Assembly: GCF_023657595.1 (NCBI RefSeq)
Contig: NZ_CP098323.1
Location: 3,682,001-3,746,000 of the forward strand
DNA: 64,000 nt
DNA from: Cytobacillus firmus
Lineage (GTDB): Bacteria; Bacillota; Bacilli; Bacillales; Cytobacillaceae
Direction of reading: 5' to 3'
The translations under genes were made by a program, and so were the position numbers. Below are positions 1 through 8,777 of this stretch, in pieces. Numbering within the stretch: the stretch's first letter is position 1; every line of letters starts with the position of its first letter. The notes below the pieces were generated by a model. That model saw nothing but the letters and a program-made list of their open reading frames with translations. It had not been told where the DNA came from and searched no databases.

Positions 1-259
1 TTTCAATAAACAACGACCCGGCTACTGAAAAAGCCATCCCCATATACAAAGGGTTCAACCCGCTCAGACCGATAAATTTCTTTTCGAGCAGCAGGCTTGC
101 AGCGATGCCTGCAAGTGTGACATGGCTTAAAGCATCGGCAATTAAAGATAGCCTTCTGACAACAATAAACACACCCAGAAGAGGAGCAATGATCCCGATG
201 ATCATTCCAGTTAAAAAAGCATTTTGTAAAAATTCATATTGAAGGATTCCCGAAATCAT
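1..259 (-). CDS. znuB: Zinc ABC transporter permease, N-terminal part (cut by window edge)
   Basis: Reading the minus strand from an ATG at 259 gives about 86 residues that run off the left edge. They contain hydrophobic helices and the RRLSLIADALSHVTLAG segment typical of the ABC-3 family of zinc/manganese permeases. The start overlaps the stop of the upstream ATPase gene in an ATGA arrangement, so the two are translationally coupled. Known of the family: ZnuB/AdcB forms the membrane channel of a zinc importer with the ATPase ZnuC. Substrate assignment rests on the His-rich ATPase tail and a Zur-like site upstream; manganese cannot be excluded. Confidence 0.85.
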   Translation of the reverse strand, partial: MISGILQYEFLQNAFLTGMIIGIIAPLLGVFIVVRRLSLIADALSHVTLAGIAASLLLEKKFIGLSGLNPLYMGMAFSVAGSLFIE

Positions 260-1053
260 CTGCCTGCTCCTTTATCGTGGTGGTAGTGATCATGGTGATC
301 ATGGTTATGTGTCAGGACATGTACATCATGTCCGTAGATTTCCGACATTTCATTTATATTCAAGCTTTCAAATTCTGCTGTATTTCCATGGAAATGCAAA
401 TTTTTATTCAGGCATGCCACATGAGTGACTTTATCAGAAATTGTCCCAATATCATGCGTAACAAGCAATAAAGTAATGCCCAGCTCCTTATTTAAATCAT
501 CCAGCATTTCATAAAAGGACTGAACATTTTTCACATCCACACCTACTGTAGGTTCATCCAATATTAATAATTTCGGGTCGCTTACCAATGCCCGGGCGAT
601 GAAGACCCGCTGCTGCTGCCCGCCTGAAAGCTCGCCAATATTACGTCCTGCATACTCATGCATGCCAACAGATTCAATTGCACGCATAACTTTTGCCTGA
701 TCGGCCTTGCCCATAAATTTAAAAAGCCCCAGCTTCTTTGTAAGACCGCTTGAAACGACTTCAAAGACTGTTGCCGGGAATCCTGTATTAAATGAATTTG
801 CCTTTTGAGAAACAAATCCAATATTCTGCCAATCCTTAAATCGGCTGATTTCCTGGCCGAACAGTTTGACGCTCCCCTTCTGCACTTTAAGCAAATTCAG
901 AATAAGCTTTAAAAGGGTTGATTTACCCGACCCATTGGGACCTACAATTCCGAGGAAATCTCCTGAATTAATGGTCAGATTGATATCCTCAAGAACATTC
1001 TCTTTCTCATATCTATAAGATACATGAGCTATTTCAATTATTGGCTGTTCCAT
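256..1053 (-). CDS. znuC: Zinc ABC transporter ATP-binding protein ZnuC
   Basis: Energises zinc import with the adjacent permease. Visible motifs are Walker A GPNGSGKST near residue 38, the signature LSGGQQQR, Walker B LLILDEPTVGVD and the switch histidine in LLVTHD. The C-terminus is unusually histidine-rich (HNHDHHDHYHH), common in ZnuC-type ATPases and suggestive of metal sensing. I chose the ATG at 1053 because an AGGTG Shine-Dalgarno sits six bases upstream; the in-frame GTG at 1062 lies inside that site. A promoter and Zur-like half site precede it. B. subtilis has zur next to this region, so a zur gene just outside the window is plausible (inference). Confidence 0.93.
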   Translation of the reverse strand: MEQPIIEIAHVSYRYEKENVLEDINLTINSGDFLGIVGPNGSGKSTLLKLILNLLKVQKGSVKLFGQEISRFKDWQNIGFVSQKANSFNTGFPATVFEVVSSGLTKKLGLFKFMGKADQAKVMRAIESVGMHEYAGRNIGELSGGQQQRVFIARALVSDPKLLILDEPTVGVDVKNVQSFYEMLDDLNKELGITLLLVTHDIGTISDKVTHVACLNKNLHFHGNTAEFESLNINEMSEIYGHDVHVLTHNHDHHDHYHHDKGAGR

Positions 1054-1071
1054 TTTTATCACCTAAAATAT

Positions 1072-1086
1072 TAAGAATCATTACGA
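1072..1086 (-). promoter_or_regulatory. Candidate Zur operator
   Basis: Minus strand reads TCGTAAT-G-ATTCTTA. The left half matches the Bacillus Zur box consensus TCGTAAT-N-ATTACGA perfectly; the right half keeps only ATT and the last A. It lies just downstream of the putative -10 element, a position suited to repression. Weak right half, so tentative. Confidence 0.45.
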
Positions 1087-1097
1087 TTTACTAACAC

Positions 1098-1126
1098 AGT
1101 ATACAGGAACCTGCATTTAAAGTAAA
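1098..1126 (-). promoter_or_regulatory. Putative SigA promoter of znuCB
   Basis: -35 TTTACT (1126-1121), 17-base spacer, -10 TATACT (1103-1098), directly followed by the Zur-like half site and then the znuC ribosome binding site. Confidence 0.5.
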
Positions 1127-1205
1127 GGTACATGCTTTTATCATAAATCTTAAAACTTATTGTCACTATTCACATTCTTCACTCATACAGTACTGAGGAG
1201 GAGTG

Positions 1206-1466
1206 ATGAAAGTGAAAATATTCGAAAACATCATTAATCATAAATTAAGCAATATAACCGCAGATGAATTATTAAAATATGGGGAGCAGTTCAACATCCA
1301 GATAACAAAAGCGCAGGCCCAAAAAATTGCAGATCATTTGAGAGGCAAACAGGTAAACATCTTTGATGACCGGGAAAGGACAAAAATCATAAAGGAAATT
1401 GCCAGGATTGCCGGCCCGGAAACTGCAAGGGAAGTAAACAGGCTTTTTTTGCAATTTACAAAATAG
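1206..1466 (+). CDS. yqfT: YqfT family protein (DUF2624)
   Basis: Small soluble protein of 86 residues, rich in lysine, isoleucine and glutamate, matching the YqfT/DUF2624 family found beside nfo in Bacillus. Function unknown. The ATG at 1206 follows a strong GAGGAGGAG site; an in-frame GTG at 1203 is inside that site and unlikely to be used. No transmembrane segment or known catalytic motif is visible. Monocistronic, ending at a bidirectional terminator shared with the convergent nfo gene. Confidence 0.85.
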   Translation: MKVKIFENIINHKLSNITADELLKYGEQFNIQITKAQAQKIADHLRGKQVNIFDDRERTKIIKEIARIAGPETAREVNRLFLQFTK

Positions 1467-1498
1467 AACTTAGTTTATGATACTTAATTTCTCATGCA

Positions 1499-1529
1499 AA
1501 AAAGCTGTGCAGTCCAGGCACAGCTTTTT
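1499..1529. terminator. Bidirectional terminator between yqfT and nfo
   Basis: Stem AAAAAGCTGTGC / GCACAGCTTTTT with a 7-base loop; A and T runs on each side make it work in both directions. Confidence 0.85.
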
Positions 1530-1536
1530 ACTATGT

Positions 1537-2430
1537 TTATACAGCCGTAATAGCTTCTAATAAGCTTTCATTGAATTCCTGGCTGCGCAGCATATCAATT
1601 TCATGTTTATAAGGGGCTTTTTTATTATTTTTATCTTCGCCAACATAAGGAGTCTCCAGAATTTTAGGGATATCCTTTAATTGAGGATGATGGACAATAT
1701 AATTTAACGCGCTGAAGCCGATGTGGCCGAAGCCGATATTTGCATGACGGTCTTTACGCATTCCGCGCTCATTCTTGCTGTCATTGATATGGAGAACTTT
1801 CAGGCGGTCAAGTCCAATAACTTTATCGAATTCTTCCAATACCCCGTCAAAATCATTCACAATGTCATATCCTGCATCATGTGTATGGCAAGTATCAAAG
1901 CATACAGATAAGTGGTTGTTATAATTGACTCCCTCTATAATCATAGCCAGCTCTTCAAAGGACCTCCCGCACTCCGATCCTTTTCCCGCCATGGTCTCAA
2001 GTGCGATCTGCACATTTTCTTCGCCGTTTAAGACTTCATTTAAGCCTTCTACGATCTTTTTGATGCCGGCCTCTGTTCCTGCCCCAACATGGGCGCCGGG
2101 ATGGAGAACGATCTGCTTAGCTCCAATCGCCTCGGTGCGGTCGATTTCAGAGCGAAGAAAATTAACGCCTAATTCAAATGTTGATGGGTTTGAAGTATTC
2201 CCGATATTGATAATGTAAGGAGCATGTACAACAATATCAGCAATCCCGTTCTCTGCCATATGCTTCAGCCCGGCATCAATGTTCAGATCTTCGATTTTTT
2301 TTCTTCTTGTGTTTTGCGGAGCTCCTGTATAGATCATAAATGTATTGGAGCCATATGAAACAGCTTCTTCACTTGCTGCTAGAAGCATTTTTTTCCCGCT
2401 CATGGAAACATGTGATCCAATTTTCAGCAT
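1537..2430 (-). CDS. nfo: Endonuclease IV (AP endonuclease)
   Basis: Base-excision repair enzyme that cuts the backbone 5' of abasic sites. Its 297 residues are full length, a TIM barrel with the expected metal ligands: [49 protein letters not shown] and a terminal ETPY. Start ATG has GGGAGAGG upstream. In Bacillus Nfo is largely made in the forespore and protects spores from DNA damage (known for B. subtilis). It follows cshB closely on the same strand and may be cotranscribed with it. Confidence 0.97.
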   Translation of the reverse strand: MLKIGSHVSMSGKKMLLAASEEAVSYGSNTFMIYTGAPQNTRRKKIEDLNIDAGLKHMAENGIADIVVHAPYIINIGNTSNPSTFELGVNFLRSEIDRTEAIGAKQIVLHPGAHVGAGTEAGIKKIVEGLNEVLNGEENVQIALETMAGKGSECGRSFEELAMIIEGVNYNNHLSVCFDTCHTHDAGYDIVNDFDGVLEEFDKVIGLDRLKVLHINDSKNERGMRKDRHANIGFGHIGFSALNYIVHHPQLKDIPKILETPYVGEDKNNKKAPYKHEIDMLRSQEFNESLLEAITAV

Positions 2431-2454
2431 GACAATACCTCTCCCTTTATTTCT

Positions 2455-3765
2455 TTATTTACGCTTGATTCTTCTTTCGCGTTTTTTTATTTTGTCCATT
2501 TCCCATTTCATTTTCTTTTTGTAGCCTGGTTTAACTTTTTTCGGCTTTTTCACCAATGAAGCGGCTTTTTTATCAATGTCATCTGTTTGTTTCTGTCTTG
2601 TTTTCCGCTTGTTGCGATTTTCCAGGTCTGTCCATTCACCTTTTTGCAGATCTTTGTGCCTGAATTCGATTCCCATTTTTTCAAGTCTGTTTAATGCATC
2701 CTCATCGGAAATCTCATACACTGTTACAGCAATTCCTGAGAAACCTGCACGCGCTGTACGCCCAACCCGATGTATATAAAAATCAAGATCAGTTGGAAGC
2801 TCATAGTTGATTACATGGCTGATTCCCTGTATATCAATGCCCCGGGCAGCCAGGTCTGTAGCCACAATATATTGAAACTCAAGGTCGAGAATCTGCTTCA
2901 TCATTTTCTTTCTTTCACGCGGGTTAAGGTCCCCGTGGATACGTCCGACTTTCAGGCCTTTGCTGATTAATCCGTCTGCCACTTCATCTGCTTTTTTCTT
3001 GGTGTTGGTGAAAACAATGGCTAAGTAAGGATTTAAGGAAGTCAGTGCCTGATAGACCAGCTCCACTTTATTACGGTGTTTGGATGGAAGAAGCCAGTGC
3101 TCAATATTGGCTGCTGCGGCCTGCTTAGGCTCCACGTGAACATATTTAGGATTTTCCATGTATTTTTTCAGGAAAGGCTTCAGCTTCTCTGGAATGGTAG
3201 CTGAGAACACCAGCATCTGGAGCTTCTCCGGCATCCTTGCTGCAATCTGATCAACATCTTCAATGAACCCCATATCGAGCATTAAATCTGCTTCATCCAC
3301 AATAAGGATTTCGGCAGTATGCACAAATAATGCCTGTTCTTTTACAAGATCATTGATCCTTCCCGGTGTGCCTACAACCACATGAGGCTGTTTTTTAAGC
3401 TTTTCAATGGTTCTCTGCTTGTCCGTACCGCCAATATAGCAGCGTGCAGTTATTTCTTCTCCCTCCGGGCAATGCTCTGTAACCTTAAGAATTTCATGAT
3501 ATATCTGATTGGCAAGCTCTCTGGTTGGAGCTGTTATAATAGCCTGAACCTCCTGACGGGAAGGATCAACCTTATGAAGGATAGGCAGCACATATGAGTG
3601 CGTTTTTCCTGTTCCTGTCTGTGATTGTCCTATTGCGCTTTCACCCTTCAGCACGGCAGGGATCATTCTTTCCTGAATTTCTGTCGGCTCAAAAAAGCCA
3701 AAATCTTTAACCGCTTCTATAATAAATGGCTTTAAATTAAATCGGTCAAATTTCGTTTCGTTCAT
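2455..3765 (-). CDS. cshB: DEAD-box ATP-dependent RNA helicase CshB
   Basis: RNA helicase of the CshB group, linked in B. subtilis to cold adaptation and RNA remodelling. The 436 residues hold the Q motif (PTEIQ), motif I SQTGTGKT, PTRELA, TPGR, DEAD within VDEADLMLDMG, motif III SAT, and motif VI with HRVGRTARAG. The last 80 residues form a strongly basic lysine-rich tail, typical of an RNA-binding extension. Start ATG has AGGAG upstream. A TATAAT lies about 130 bp upstream without a convincing -35. Confidence 0.95.
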   Translation of the reverse strand: MNETKFDRFNLKPFIIEAVKDFGFFEPTEIQERMIPAVLKGESAIGQSQTGTGKTHSYVLPILHKVDPSRQEVQAIITAPTRELANQIYHEILKVTEHCPEGEEITARCYIGGTDKQRTIEKLKKQPHVVVGTPGRINDLVKEQALFVHTAEILIVDEADLMLDMGFIEDVDQIAARMPEKLQMLVFSATIPEKLKPFLKKYMENPKYVHVEPKQAAAANIEHWLLPSKHRNKVELVYQALTSLNPYLAIVFTNTKKKADEVADGLISKGLKVGRIHGDLNPRERKKMMKQILDLEFQYIVATDLAARGIDIQGISHVINYELPTDLDFYIHRVGRTARAGFSGIAVTVYEISDEDALNRLEKMGIEFRHKDLQKGEWTDLENRNKRKTRQKQTDDIDKKAASLVKKPKKVKPGYKKKMKWEMDKIKKRERRIKRK

Positions 3766-4085
3766 ATAAAAAACTCCTCAATTTTTCAGATTTGCCTTGG
3801 TTCAGGCTTCATCCGAAACATATATTAGTGAGTAAGATCTACTAGTATCAACTGACAACTTGCTGGTTCCGAGCTTTTCTTACATCCTGTTATTATAATA
3901 AAGTTTCCTGCAAATAACCACTCAAACAGGCATTTATATTTTTATGATGAGCTTTTTAGGTGATTTTAATAAATAAATTGGTTTCTTCTGCATAATGCCT
4001 AAACCAAAATGGGATAAACGCATACTTTATAATATGAATTTTTATTTAAAAAGAAGAACTATGCAGCGAAAGGAGGCCAATTAAT
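3766..4085. other. Divergent intergenic region cshB / yqfQ
   Basis: AT-rich 320 bp with no convincing ORF. It holds TATAAT-like -10 elements facing both ways, near 3893 on the minus strand for cshB and near 4030 on the plus strand for yqfQ, neither with a good -35. A strong AAAGGAGG precedes yqfQ. No repeat or RNA motif recognised. Confidence 0.5.
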
Positions 4086-4664
4086 ATGATGCCAGGATCA
4101 AGACCCCCTATGCGCGGAGGGATGCATCCCCATCCTTTTATGACCCCGATGCAGGGTAGACCTCCCATGGGGCCAATGATGGGCGGTCCAATGACAGGCG
4201 GTCCTCCGGGAATGAAACGCGGAGGAGGAGGATTGCTCTCCAAAATATTAGGAAAAGGAAATGCCCAGCCTGGAGCAGGAATGGGAGCTGCAAGAGCTGC
4301 AGGGGGCTCGCAGGCAGGCGGAGGCATCCTTCAGTCAATAAGCAGCCCATCTTCCATAAACGGTTTTTTAACCAACACTCAAAAGGTCTTAAATACAGCA
4401 CAGCAGATCGGACCTATGGTTCAGCAGTATGGACCGCTGGTCAGGAATCTTCCTGCCATGTGGAAGCTTTATAGAGGCATAAAGGATGCACCTGAAGCTG
4501 ATGAGACAGCTTCAGAAGCTAAATCGGAATCCCCTCAGGCAAATACAGAAAAAAAGAAACAGAATTCAAGGCCAAAAAACATCAATAAGGAGCATGAGAT
4601 GGAACAGCCCGCTGCCAAGCGATCATCAGCAGAAGGTATTTCCAAACCCAAATTATATATTTAA
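4086..4664 (+). CDS. yqfQ: YqfQ/VrrA-like proline- and glycine-rich protein
   Basis: Hypothetical protein of 192 residues in the position of yqfQ. The first 75 residues are low complexity, rich in Met, Pro, Gly and Arg (MMPGSRPPMRGGM, PPMGPMMGGPM). A predicted helical middle (about 90-140) follows, then a polar, charged tail with many Lys, Glu and Ser. No signal peptide or membrane helix is evident. Family members are poorly characterised; VrrA of the B. cereus group is known for a variable-repeat coding region. Strong AAAGGAGG nine bases before the first ATG. Followed by its own terminator. Confidence 0.75.
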   Translation: MMPGSRPPMRGGMHPHPFMTPMQGRPPMGPMMGGPMTGGPPGMKRGGGGLLSKILGKGNAQPGAGMGAARAAGGSQAGGGILQSISSPSSINGFLTNTQKVLNTAQQIGPMVQQYGPLVRNLPAMWKLYRGIKDAPEADETASEAKSESPQANTEKKKQNSRPKNINKEHEMEQPAAKRSSAEGISKPKLYI

Positions 4665-4670
4665 AGAAAA

Positions 4671-4700
4671 GGATGCCGGGGCATTCTTTTTTCTTTTTCC
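4671..4700 (+). terminator. Terminator of yqfQ
   Basis: Imperfect stem GGATGCC / GGCATTC followed by TTTTTTCTTTTT. Confidence 0.7.
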
Positions 4701-4719
4701 TTAAGAAAAATTACTCCTT

Positions 4720-4748
4720 TTGTATTATCGGTTTATCTCTTATATAAT
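4720..4748 (+). promoter_or_regulatory. SigA-type promoter of ispH
   Basis: -35 TTGTAT at 4720-4725, 17-base spacer, perfect -10 TATAAT at 4743-4748, 84 bp before the ispH start. Confidence 0.7.
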
Positions 4749-4832
4749 AAAGATGCAATATGGAGTTTTTCCGTTTAGAAACAGAACTCAGTTCAATTCA
4801 TATATAAGCTTTTAATTAGGGAGGATATACCG

Positions 4833-5783
4833 ATGAACGTCATAAAAATCTCTCCTCGGGGGTATTGTTACGGTGTGGTGGATGCAATGGTGATTGCAAG
4901 GAACGCTGCACTTGACCCATCTTTGCCGAGACCCATCTATATTTTGGGTATGATCGTCCATAACAAACATGTGACAGATGCTTTTGAAGAGGAAGGCATT
5001 GTTACACTTGATGGTAAAGACCGCAAAGAAATCCTGGATAAAGTGGACAAAGGCACTGTCATTTTTACAGCACATGGCATTTCACCTGAAGTGCGGGAAG
5101 CAGCGAAACAAAAAGGCCTTGTAACACTTGATGCAACCTGCCCTGATGTAACAAGGACACATGACTTGATCAGGGAAAAGGAAAAGGAAGGCTTTCAAAT
5201 CATTTACATTGGCAAAAAAGGCCATCCTGAACCTGAAGGTGCAGTTGGAGTGGCTCCCCATGCAGTTCATTTAGTGCAGACTGTTGAGGATGTAAATGAA
5301 CTTAACATACAGGCTGATAAAATACTGGTGACAAATCAGACTACAATGAGCCAATGGGATGTTGTCCATGTAATGGATCAGATTAAGGAAAAATACCCTC
5401 ATGCAGAGTTCCACAAAGAAATCTGCATGGCTACCCAGGTCCGCCAGGAAGCAGTTGCAGAACAAGCTGGCCAGGCCGATGTATTAATCGTTGTAGGTGA
5501 CCCTAAGAGCAATAACTCCAATCGTCTTGCACAGGTATCAGAAGAAATTGCGGGGACAAAAGCCTACCGTATTGCTGATATTACTGAACTGGATGTGAAT
5601 TGGATTAAAGAGGCATCAACAGTTGCCGTTACATCAGGAGCCTCAACCCCGACACCGATTACAAAGGAAGTTATTACTTTCCTTGAACAATTTGATCCGG
5701 CTGATGAGTCCACATGGTCACGCGAGAAGAAAGTGCCGCTAAATAAAATACTTCCGAAAGTAAAGAAGCCTGCAAAGTTATAA
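4833..5783 (+). CDS. ispH: 4-hydroxy-3-methylbut-2-enyl diphosphate reductase (IspH)
   Basis: Last step of the MEP isoprenoid pathway: reduces HMBPP to IPP and DMAPP using an iron-sulfur cluster. The three cluster cysteines are visible at C12 (RGYCYG), C103 (DATCPDV) and C198 (EICMATQ), and the substrate-binding histidines in VHNKHV and TAHG are present. At 316 residues it has normal length. ATG at 4833 is preceded by GGGAGG. Transcribed alone from a clear promoter, convergent with yqfO. Confidence 0.97.
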   Translation: MNVIKISPRGYCYGVVDAMVIARNAALDPSLPRPIYILGMIVHNKHVTDAFEEEGIVTLDGKDRKEILDKVDKGTVIFTAHGISPEVREAAKQKGLVTLDATCPDVTRTHDLIREKEKEGFQIIYIGKKGHPEPEGAVGVAPHAVHLVQTVEDVNELNIQADKILVTNQTTMSQWDVVHVMDQIKEKYPHAEFHKEICMATQVRQEAVAEQAGQADVLIVVGDPKSNNSNRLAQVSEEIAGTKAYRIADITELDVNWIKEASTVAVTSGASTPTPITKEVITFLEQFDPADESTWSREKKVPLNKILPKVKKPAKL

Positions 5784-5814
5784 GAAAAACGGAAGTGCAT
5801 ATAAAGTGAAACTT

Positions 5815-5846
5815 CAATCAGCGGGGGCTTTATCCCCCGCTGATTG
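5815..5846 (+). terminator. Strong hairpin after ispH
   Basis: Perfect 13-bp stem (CAATCAGCGGGGG and its complement) with a 6-base loop, 31 bp after the ispH stop. The T-tract after it is poor, so it may act as a 3' stabiliser or partial terminator. Confidence 0.65.
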
Positions 5847-5851
5847 TTAGT

Positions 5852-6120
5852 TGAGGCCCACGGAAAGCGGGTCACAAAGACGTTGCCACAGGTCAAGGAA
5901 AGCTACGGCAGCGATACATCGCACGACCGAAAGCGGCAGCTTTTGGGAGGATGTGGCGTTCTTAGTCTTTGTTCTTCTTTTCGGGCCTTTACATTATAAA
6001 GCGAGGCGACTTGCCCAGGGGTGACAAGCATAAGACGAGCAGATGGTGGGAAGTGCTTTTCTTCCCATCAGCTGATCGGCTTATGACCTCGAGCCCCTAG
6101 GAGCCGCAGCTAGATTGGGC
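5852..6120 (+). repeat. Mosaic intergenic repeat, family A, long copy 1
   Basis: No gene is seen between ispH and yqfO. The stretch shares blocks with copies at 33041-33406, 45751-45870 and 49489-49665: a 105-bp module (5862-5967), the GACAAGCATAAGACGAGC block, a hairpin GGGAAG/CTTCCC at 6048-6066 and the right end CGGCTTATGACCTCGAG followed by AGCTAGA. Short ORFs here only reflect the repeat. Confidence 0.8.
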
Positions 6121-6193
6121 AGTTTGACCCCCACTTACCCTCATTTGATTTCTCTGATTCTTGAAGCGGGATCTTACTGCCCGTTAGGCTGCG

Positions 6194-6234
6194 ATAAACA
6201 GAACCGGTCCCTGAGGGAGGCCGGTTCTGTTTAT
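6194..6234. terminator. Bidirectional terminator at yqfO end
   Basis: Perfect 14-bp stem ATAAACAGAACCGG with its complement and a 13-base loop, immediately after the yqfO stop; serves yqfO on the minus strand and read-through from ispH. Confidence 0.85.
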
Positions 6235-6236
6235 TA

Positions 6237-7352
6237 TCAGACAAATTTAAACGGATCTGTATGAACTTCAGAAGGAAAAATGGATACGCTATACCCTTTT
6301 TCTGTACACATCTGAGATAATTTTTGGGTGACTCCTTTTTTCATTACCTTTTCAACATTATGGCCGGGATCAACAATATTCAGGCCCGTCATCATCGCAT
6401 CATGTGCCACATGGTAATACATGTCCCCAGTCACATATACATCAGCACCCTTCATCTTTGCTGACATAAAGTACTTGTTTCCATCTCCCCCCAGAACAGC
6501 AACTTTCTTCACTTTTGAAGAAAGGTCGCCCACTACACGAACTCTCTCCACTTCAAGTGTTTGTTTTACATGCTCCGCAAATTCCCCCAGAGTCATCTCG
6601 CCAATTACTCCAATTTTACCCAGCCCCAGAACTTCACCCTTGTTTTCAAGCTTGTAAATATCATAGGCAACTTCTTCATAAGGATGGTTTTTGAACATAG
6701 CAGAAAGCACTTTCTTTTCTATATGTTCGGGAAAAATGGTCTCAATGCAGACTTCACTAACAGCCGCAAGCTCACCCAGCTGGCCAATATGAGGATTTGC
6801 TTCACTGCCAGGCTTAAACTGCCCTGTCCCTGAAGACGTAAAGGAGCAATGACTGTAATTGCCGATTGAACCAGCCCCTGCGTTTCCAAGTGCTTGTCTT
6901 AAAGACTCAGCATTTTCTTCAGGCACAAACACAGCTAGCTTTTTCAATACAGTTTCGTATGTGGGATATAAGACTTCCGTACTGGAAAGCTTCAGTGCAT
7001 CAGCCAACATATCATTGACGCCGCCTTTGGCGATATCCAAATTTGTATGTGCTGCATACACAGCTATATTATGTTTGATAAGCTTTTCAATAATTCTTCC
7101 TGATGGAGTATCAGTGGGAATTTTTTGCAGAGGTCTGTATATTAACGGGTGATGAGCTATGATCAGCTGAACATTCTTTGCAATTGCCTCATCAACTACA
7201 CCTTCGAGAACATCCAGAGCAATCATGACATTTTCAACAGGAGTGTTAAGCCTGCCAACCTGGAGGCCAATCTTGTCTCCTTCCATCGCATATCCTTTTG
7301 GGGAATACTGTTCAAATAGTTGGATAATCTCATGTCCATTTATTTTTTTCAC
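6237..7352 (-). CDS. yqfO: NIF3-like metal-binding protein YqfO
   Basis: NIF3/DUF34 family protein of 371 residues, sometimes annotated GTP cyclohydrolase 1 type 2 homologue; the real substrate is uncertain. The N-terminal half carries IIAHHPLIY and AAHTNLD, the C-terminal half GGDGNKY, VTGDMYYH and DPGHNVE, which supply the dinuclear metal ligands. About 120 residues in the middle form the PII-like insertion typical of Gram-positive members. The GTG start overlaps the trmK stop in a GTGA arrangement (4 bp), indicating translational coupling. Confidence 0.92.
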   Translation of the reverse strand: MKKINGHEIIQLFEQYSPKGYAMEGDKIGLQVGRLNTPVENVMIALDVLEGVVDEAIAKNVQLIIAHHPLIYRPLQKIPTDTPSGRIIEKLIKHNIAVYAAHTNLDIAKGGVNDMLADALKLSSTEVLYPTYETVLKKLAVFVPEENAESLRQALGNAGAGSIGNYSHCSFTSSGTGQFKPGSEANPHIGQLGELAAVSEVCIETIFPEHIEKKVLSAMFKNHPYEEVAYDIYKLENKGEVLGLGKIGVIGEMTLGEFAEHVKQTLEVERVRVVGDLSSKVKKVAVLGGDGNKYFMSAKMKGADVYVTGDMYYHVAHDAMMTGLNIVDPGHNVEKVMKKGVTQKLSQMCTEKGYSVSIFPSEVHTDPFKFV

Positions 7353-8056
7353 TGCATCAATACCTCCTCTGCCATTTTGATTTTCCGCTTTAACTCCTGT
7401 TTTCTCTTCTCTGTTTCACTGGAATTTGCTGCTTTTTCAAGCTGCAAAAGGATTCTCTCCCAATTCTTCTTTTCGCCGAGCCACTTGTTTTGAAATACGG
7501 CTGATTTTTGCTCCATAAGAAAAGGGCCCATCAGTAAACCTTTTTCTGTATTCTGGTAGGGTTTCAATGGCTCTCCTTTTTCAGCTGCAAGGATTTCATA
7601 GATCTTTCCGTCTTCTTCAAGGATTTGTTCGGCTATTAACTCCCAGCCATTGTCAATCAGCCAGCTTCTAATTGAGATAGCACTTAAATTCGGCTGGAGG
7701 ATCAGCCTCTTTACAGAAGCAAGCTTGCTCTTCCCCTCTTCAAGAATGCTCGCAATTAAAGCCCCTCCCATGCCTGCAATAGTTATGCAGTCAACTTCAT
7801 TTGGGCTAATCACTTCAAGCCCGTTCCCTTTTCTAACGGAGATCTGATTTTCGAGTCCTTCCATTTTCACCTGTTTTTTGGCGGATAGATAGGGACCCTC
7901 CACCACTTCACCAGCAACAGCAAAAGAGGCAATCCCTTTCTTTACTGCATAGCATGGCAAATACGCGTGGTCTGAGCCGATATCAGCTACTCGTGCGCCT
8001 GAGGGAATATAATTTGTTACAGCTTCAAGCCGATTTGATAATTTTTCAGTATTCAT
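7349..8056 (-). CDS. trmK: tRNA (adenine22-N1)-methyltransferase TrmK
   Basis: Makes m1A22 in certain tRNAs using S-adenosylmethionine. Motif I is seen as ADIGSDHAYLP and a second conserved stretch as TIAGMGG. The C-terminal 60 residues form a charged helical region (TEKRKQELKRKIKMAEE), the expected coiled-coil domain. 235 residues, close to the family norm. ATG at 8056 with GGTGA upstream. First gene of a two-gene operon with yqfO. Confidence 0.93.
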   Translation of the reverse strand: MNTEKLSNRLEAVTNYIPSGARVADIGSDHAYLPCYAVKKGIASFAVAGEVVEGPYLSAKKQVKMEGLENQISVRKGNGLEVISPNEVDCITIAGMGGALIASILEEGKSKLASVKRLILQPNLSAISIRSWLIDNGWELIAEQILEEDGKIYEILAAEKGEPLKPYQNTEKGLLMGPFLMEQKSAVFQNKWLGEKKNWERILLQLEKAANSSETEKRKQELKRKIKMAEEVLMQ

Positions 8057-8085
8057 TCTGTCACCACTTATTTATGTATTGTAAA

Positions 8086-8125
8086 AAGCGCAAAGCGCCT
8101 GCTCTTCCTGAGCAAAAGCTAGAAA
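8086..8125 (+). repeat. Family A repeat, minimal copy
   Basis: Reads AAAAAGCGCAAAGCGCC, then a small hairpin TGCTC TTCCT GAGCA, then AAAGCTAG: only the left and right ends of the family A element are left. Lies upstream of trmK. Confidence 0.6.
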
Positions 8126-8126
8126 A

Positions 8127-8148
8127 GCTATCGTCAATTTACGATAGC
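8127..8148 (-). terminator. Second tandem terminator after cccA
   Basis: Stem GCTATCGT / ACGATAGC with a 6-base loop, followed on the minus strand by TTTTC. Confidence 0.55.
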
Positions 8149-8159
8149 CTTTCTTATAG

Positions 8160-8194
8160 TATAAAAAAAGTCCTTTACATATGCAAAGGACTTT
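8160..8194 (-). terminator. Terminator of cccA
   Basis: 10-bp stem AAAGTCCTTT / AAAGGACTTT followed on the minus strand by a run of T. Confidence 0.85.
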
Positions 8195-8205
8195 CATTAT
8201 AGGTA

Positions 8206-8571
8206 TTACTTAAGGCCTGCTAACCATTCAGCCATTTCGGCAGCTTTGTCTTGAGGCACTAATCCTGGAGGCATTGAGCCTTTACCGTTTACTACGATAT
8301 CAGCGATCTCATCCTGCGATAAACGATCGCCTACACCTGTTAGAGCAGGACCAACTCCGCCTTGATACTGGTCACCGTGACATCCGATACAGCTCTTCTG
8401 GTAAATTTCTTCAGGGGTCGCAGCTGCAGTTTCTTCAGTTTCAGCACCGCCGCCTTCCTGTTCTTTTGCAAGCTCTTCCATATCGCCAAGACCTTTAAAA
8501 GAAACTAGGAACATTGCTACCACACCAAAAACCATAATTAACACAAATGGAATGATTGGATTGCGATTCAT
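8206..8571 (-). CDS. cccA: Membrane-anchored cytochrome c550
   Basis: Small c-type cytochrome that carries electrons on the outer face of the membrane in the aerobic chain. Residues 5-24 form one hydrophobic anchor, 35-55 an acidic Glu/Ala-rich linker, and the heme site is C61-I-G-C64-H65 with the distal ligand Met in GSMPPG near residue 100. 121 residues, the expected size for CccA. Start ATG follows AGGGAGG. It sits two genes away from sigA, whereas in B. subtilis it is directly next to it. Confidence 0.95.
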   Translation of the reverse strand: MNRNPIIPFVLIMVFGVVAMFLVSFKGLGDMEELAKEQEGGGAETEETAAATPEEIYQKSCIGCHGDQYQGGVGPALTGVGDRLSQDEIADIVVNGKGSMPPGLVPQDKAAEMAEWLAGLK

Positions 8572-8700
8572 GATTTAACCTCCCTTATGTAAGCACATTC
8601 AGTTTAAGTAAGTATACAAACAATGTCTATTTTACTTTAAAAAAGACAGAAGGAAAAGCCCTATTGTAAACTTTGTCAAATCTTGTTCATAAAATGGACA

Positions 8701-8729
8701 AAAAACTCCATCTTGAGGATGGAGTTTTT
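8701..8729. terminator. Terminator after the acyl-CoA dehydrogenase
   Basis: Perfect 12-bp stem AAAAACTCCATC / GATGGAGTTTTT with a 5-base loop; T-runs on both sides. Confidence 0.88.
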
Positions 8730-8777
8730 GCTAATTATTTCACCTGCATAGCTTATTCATACCTATAATATACAGTC

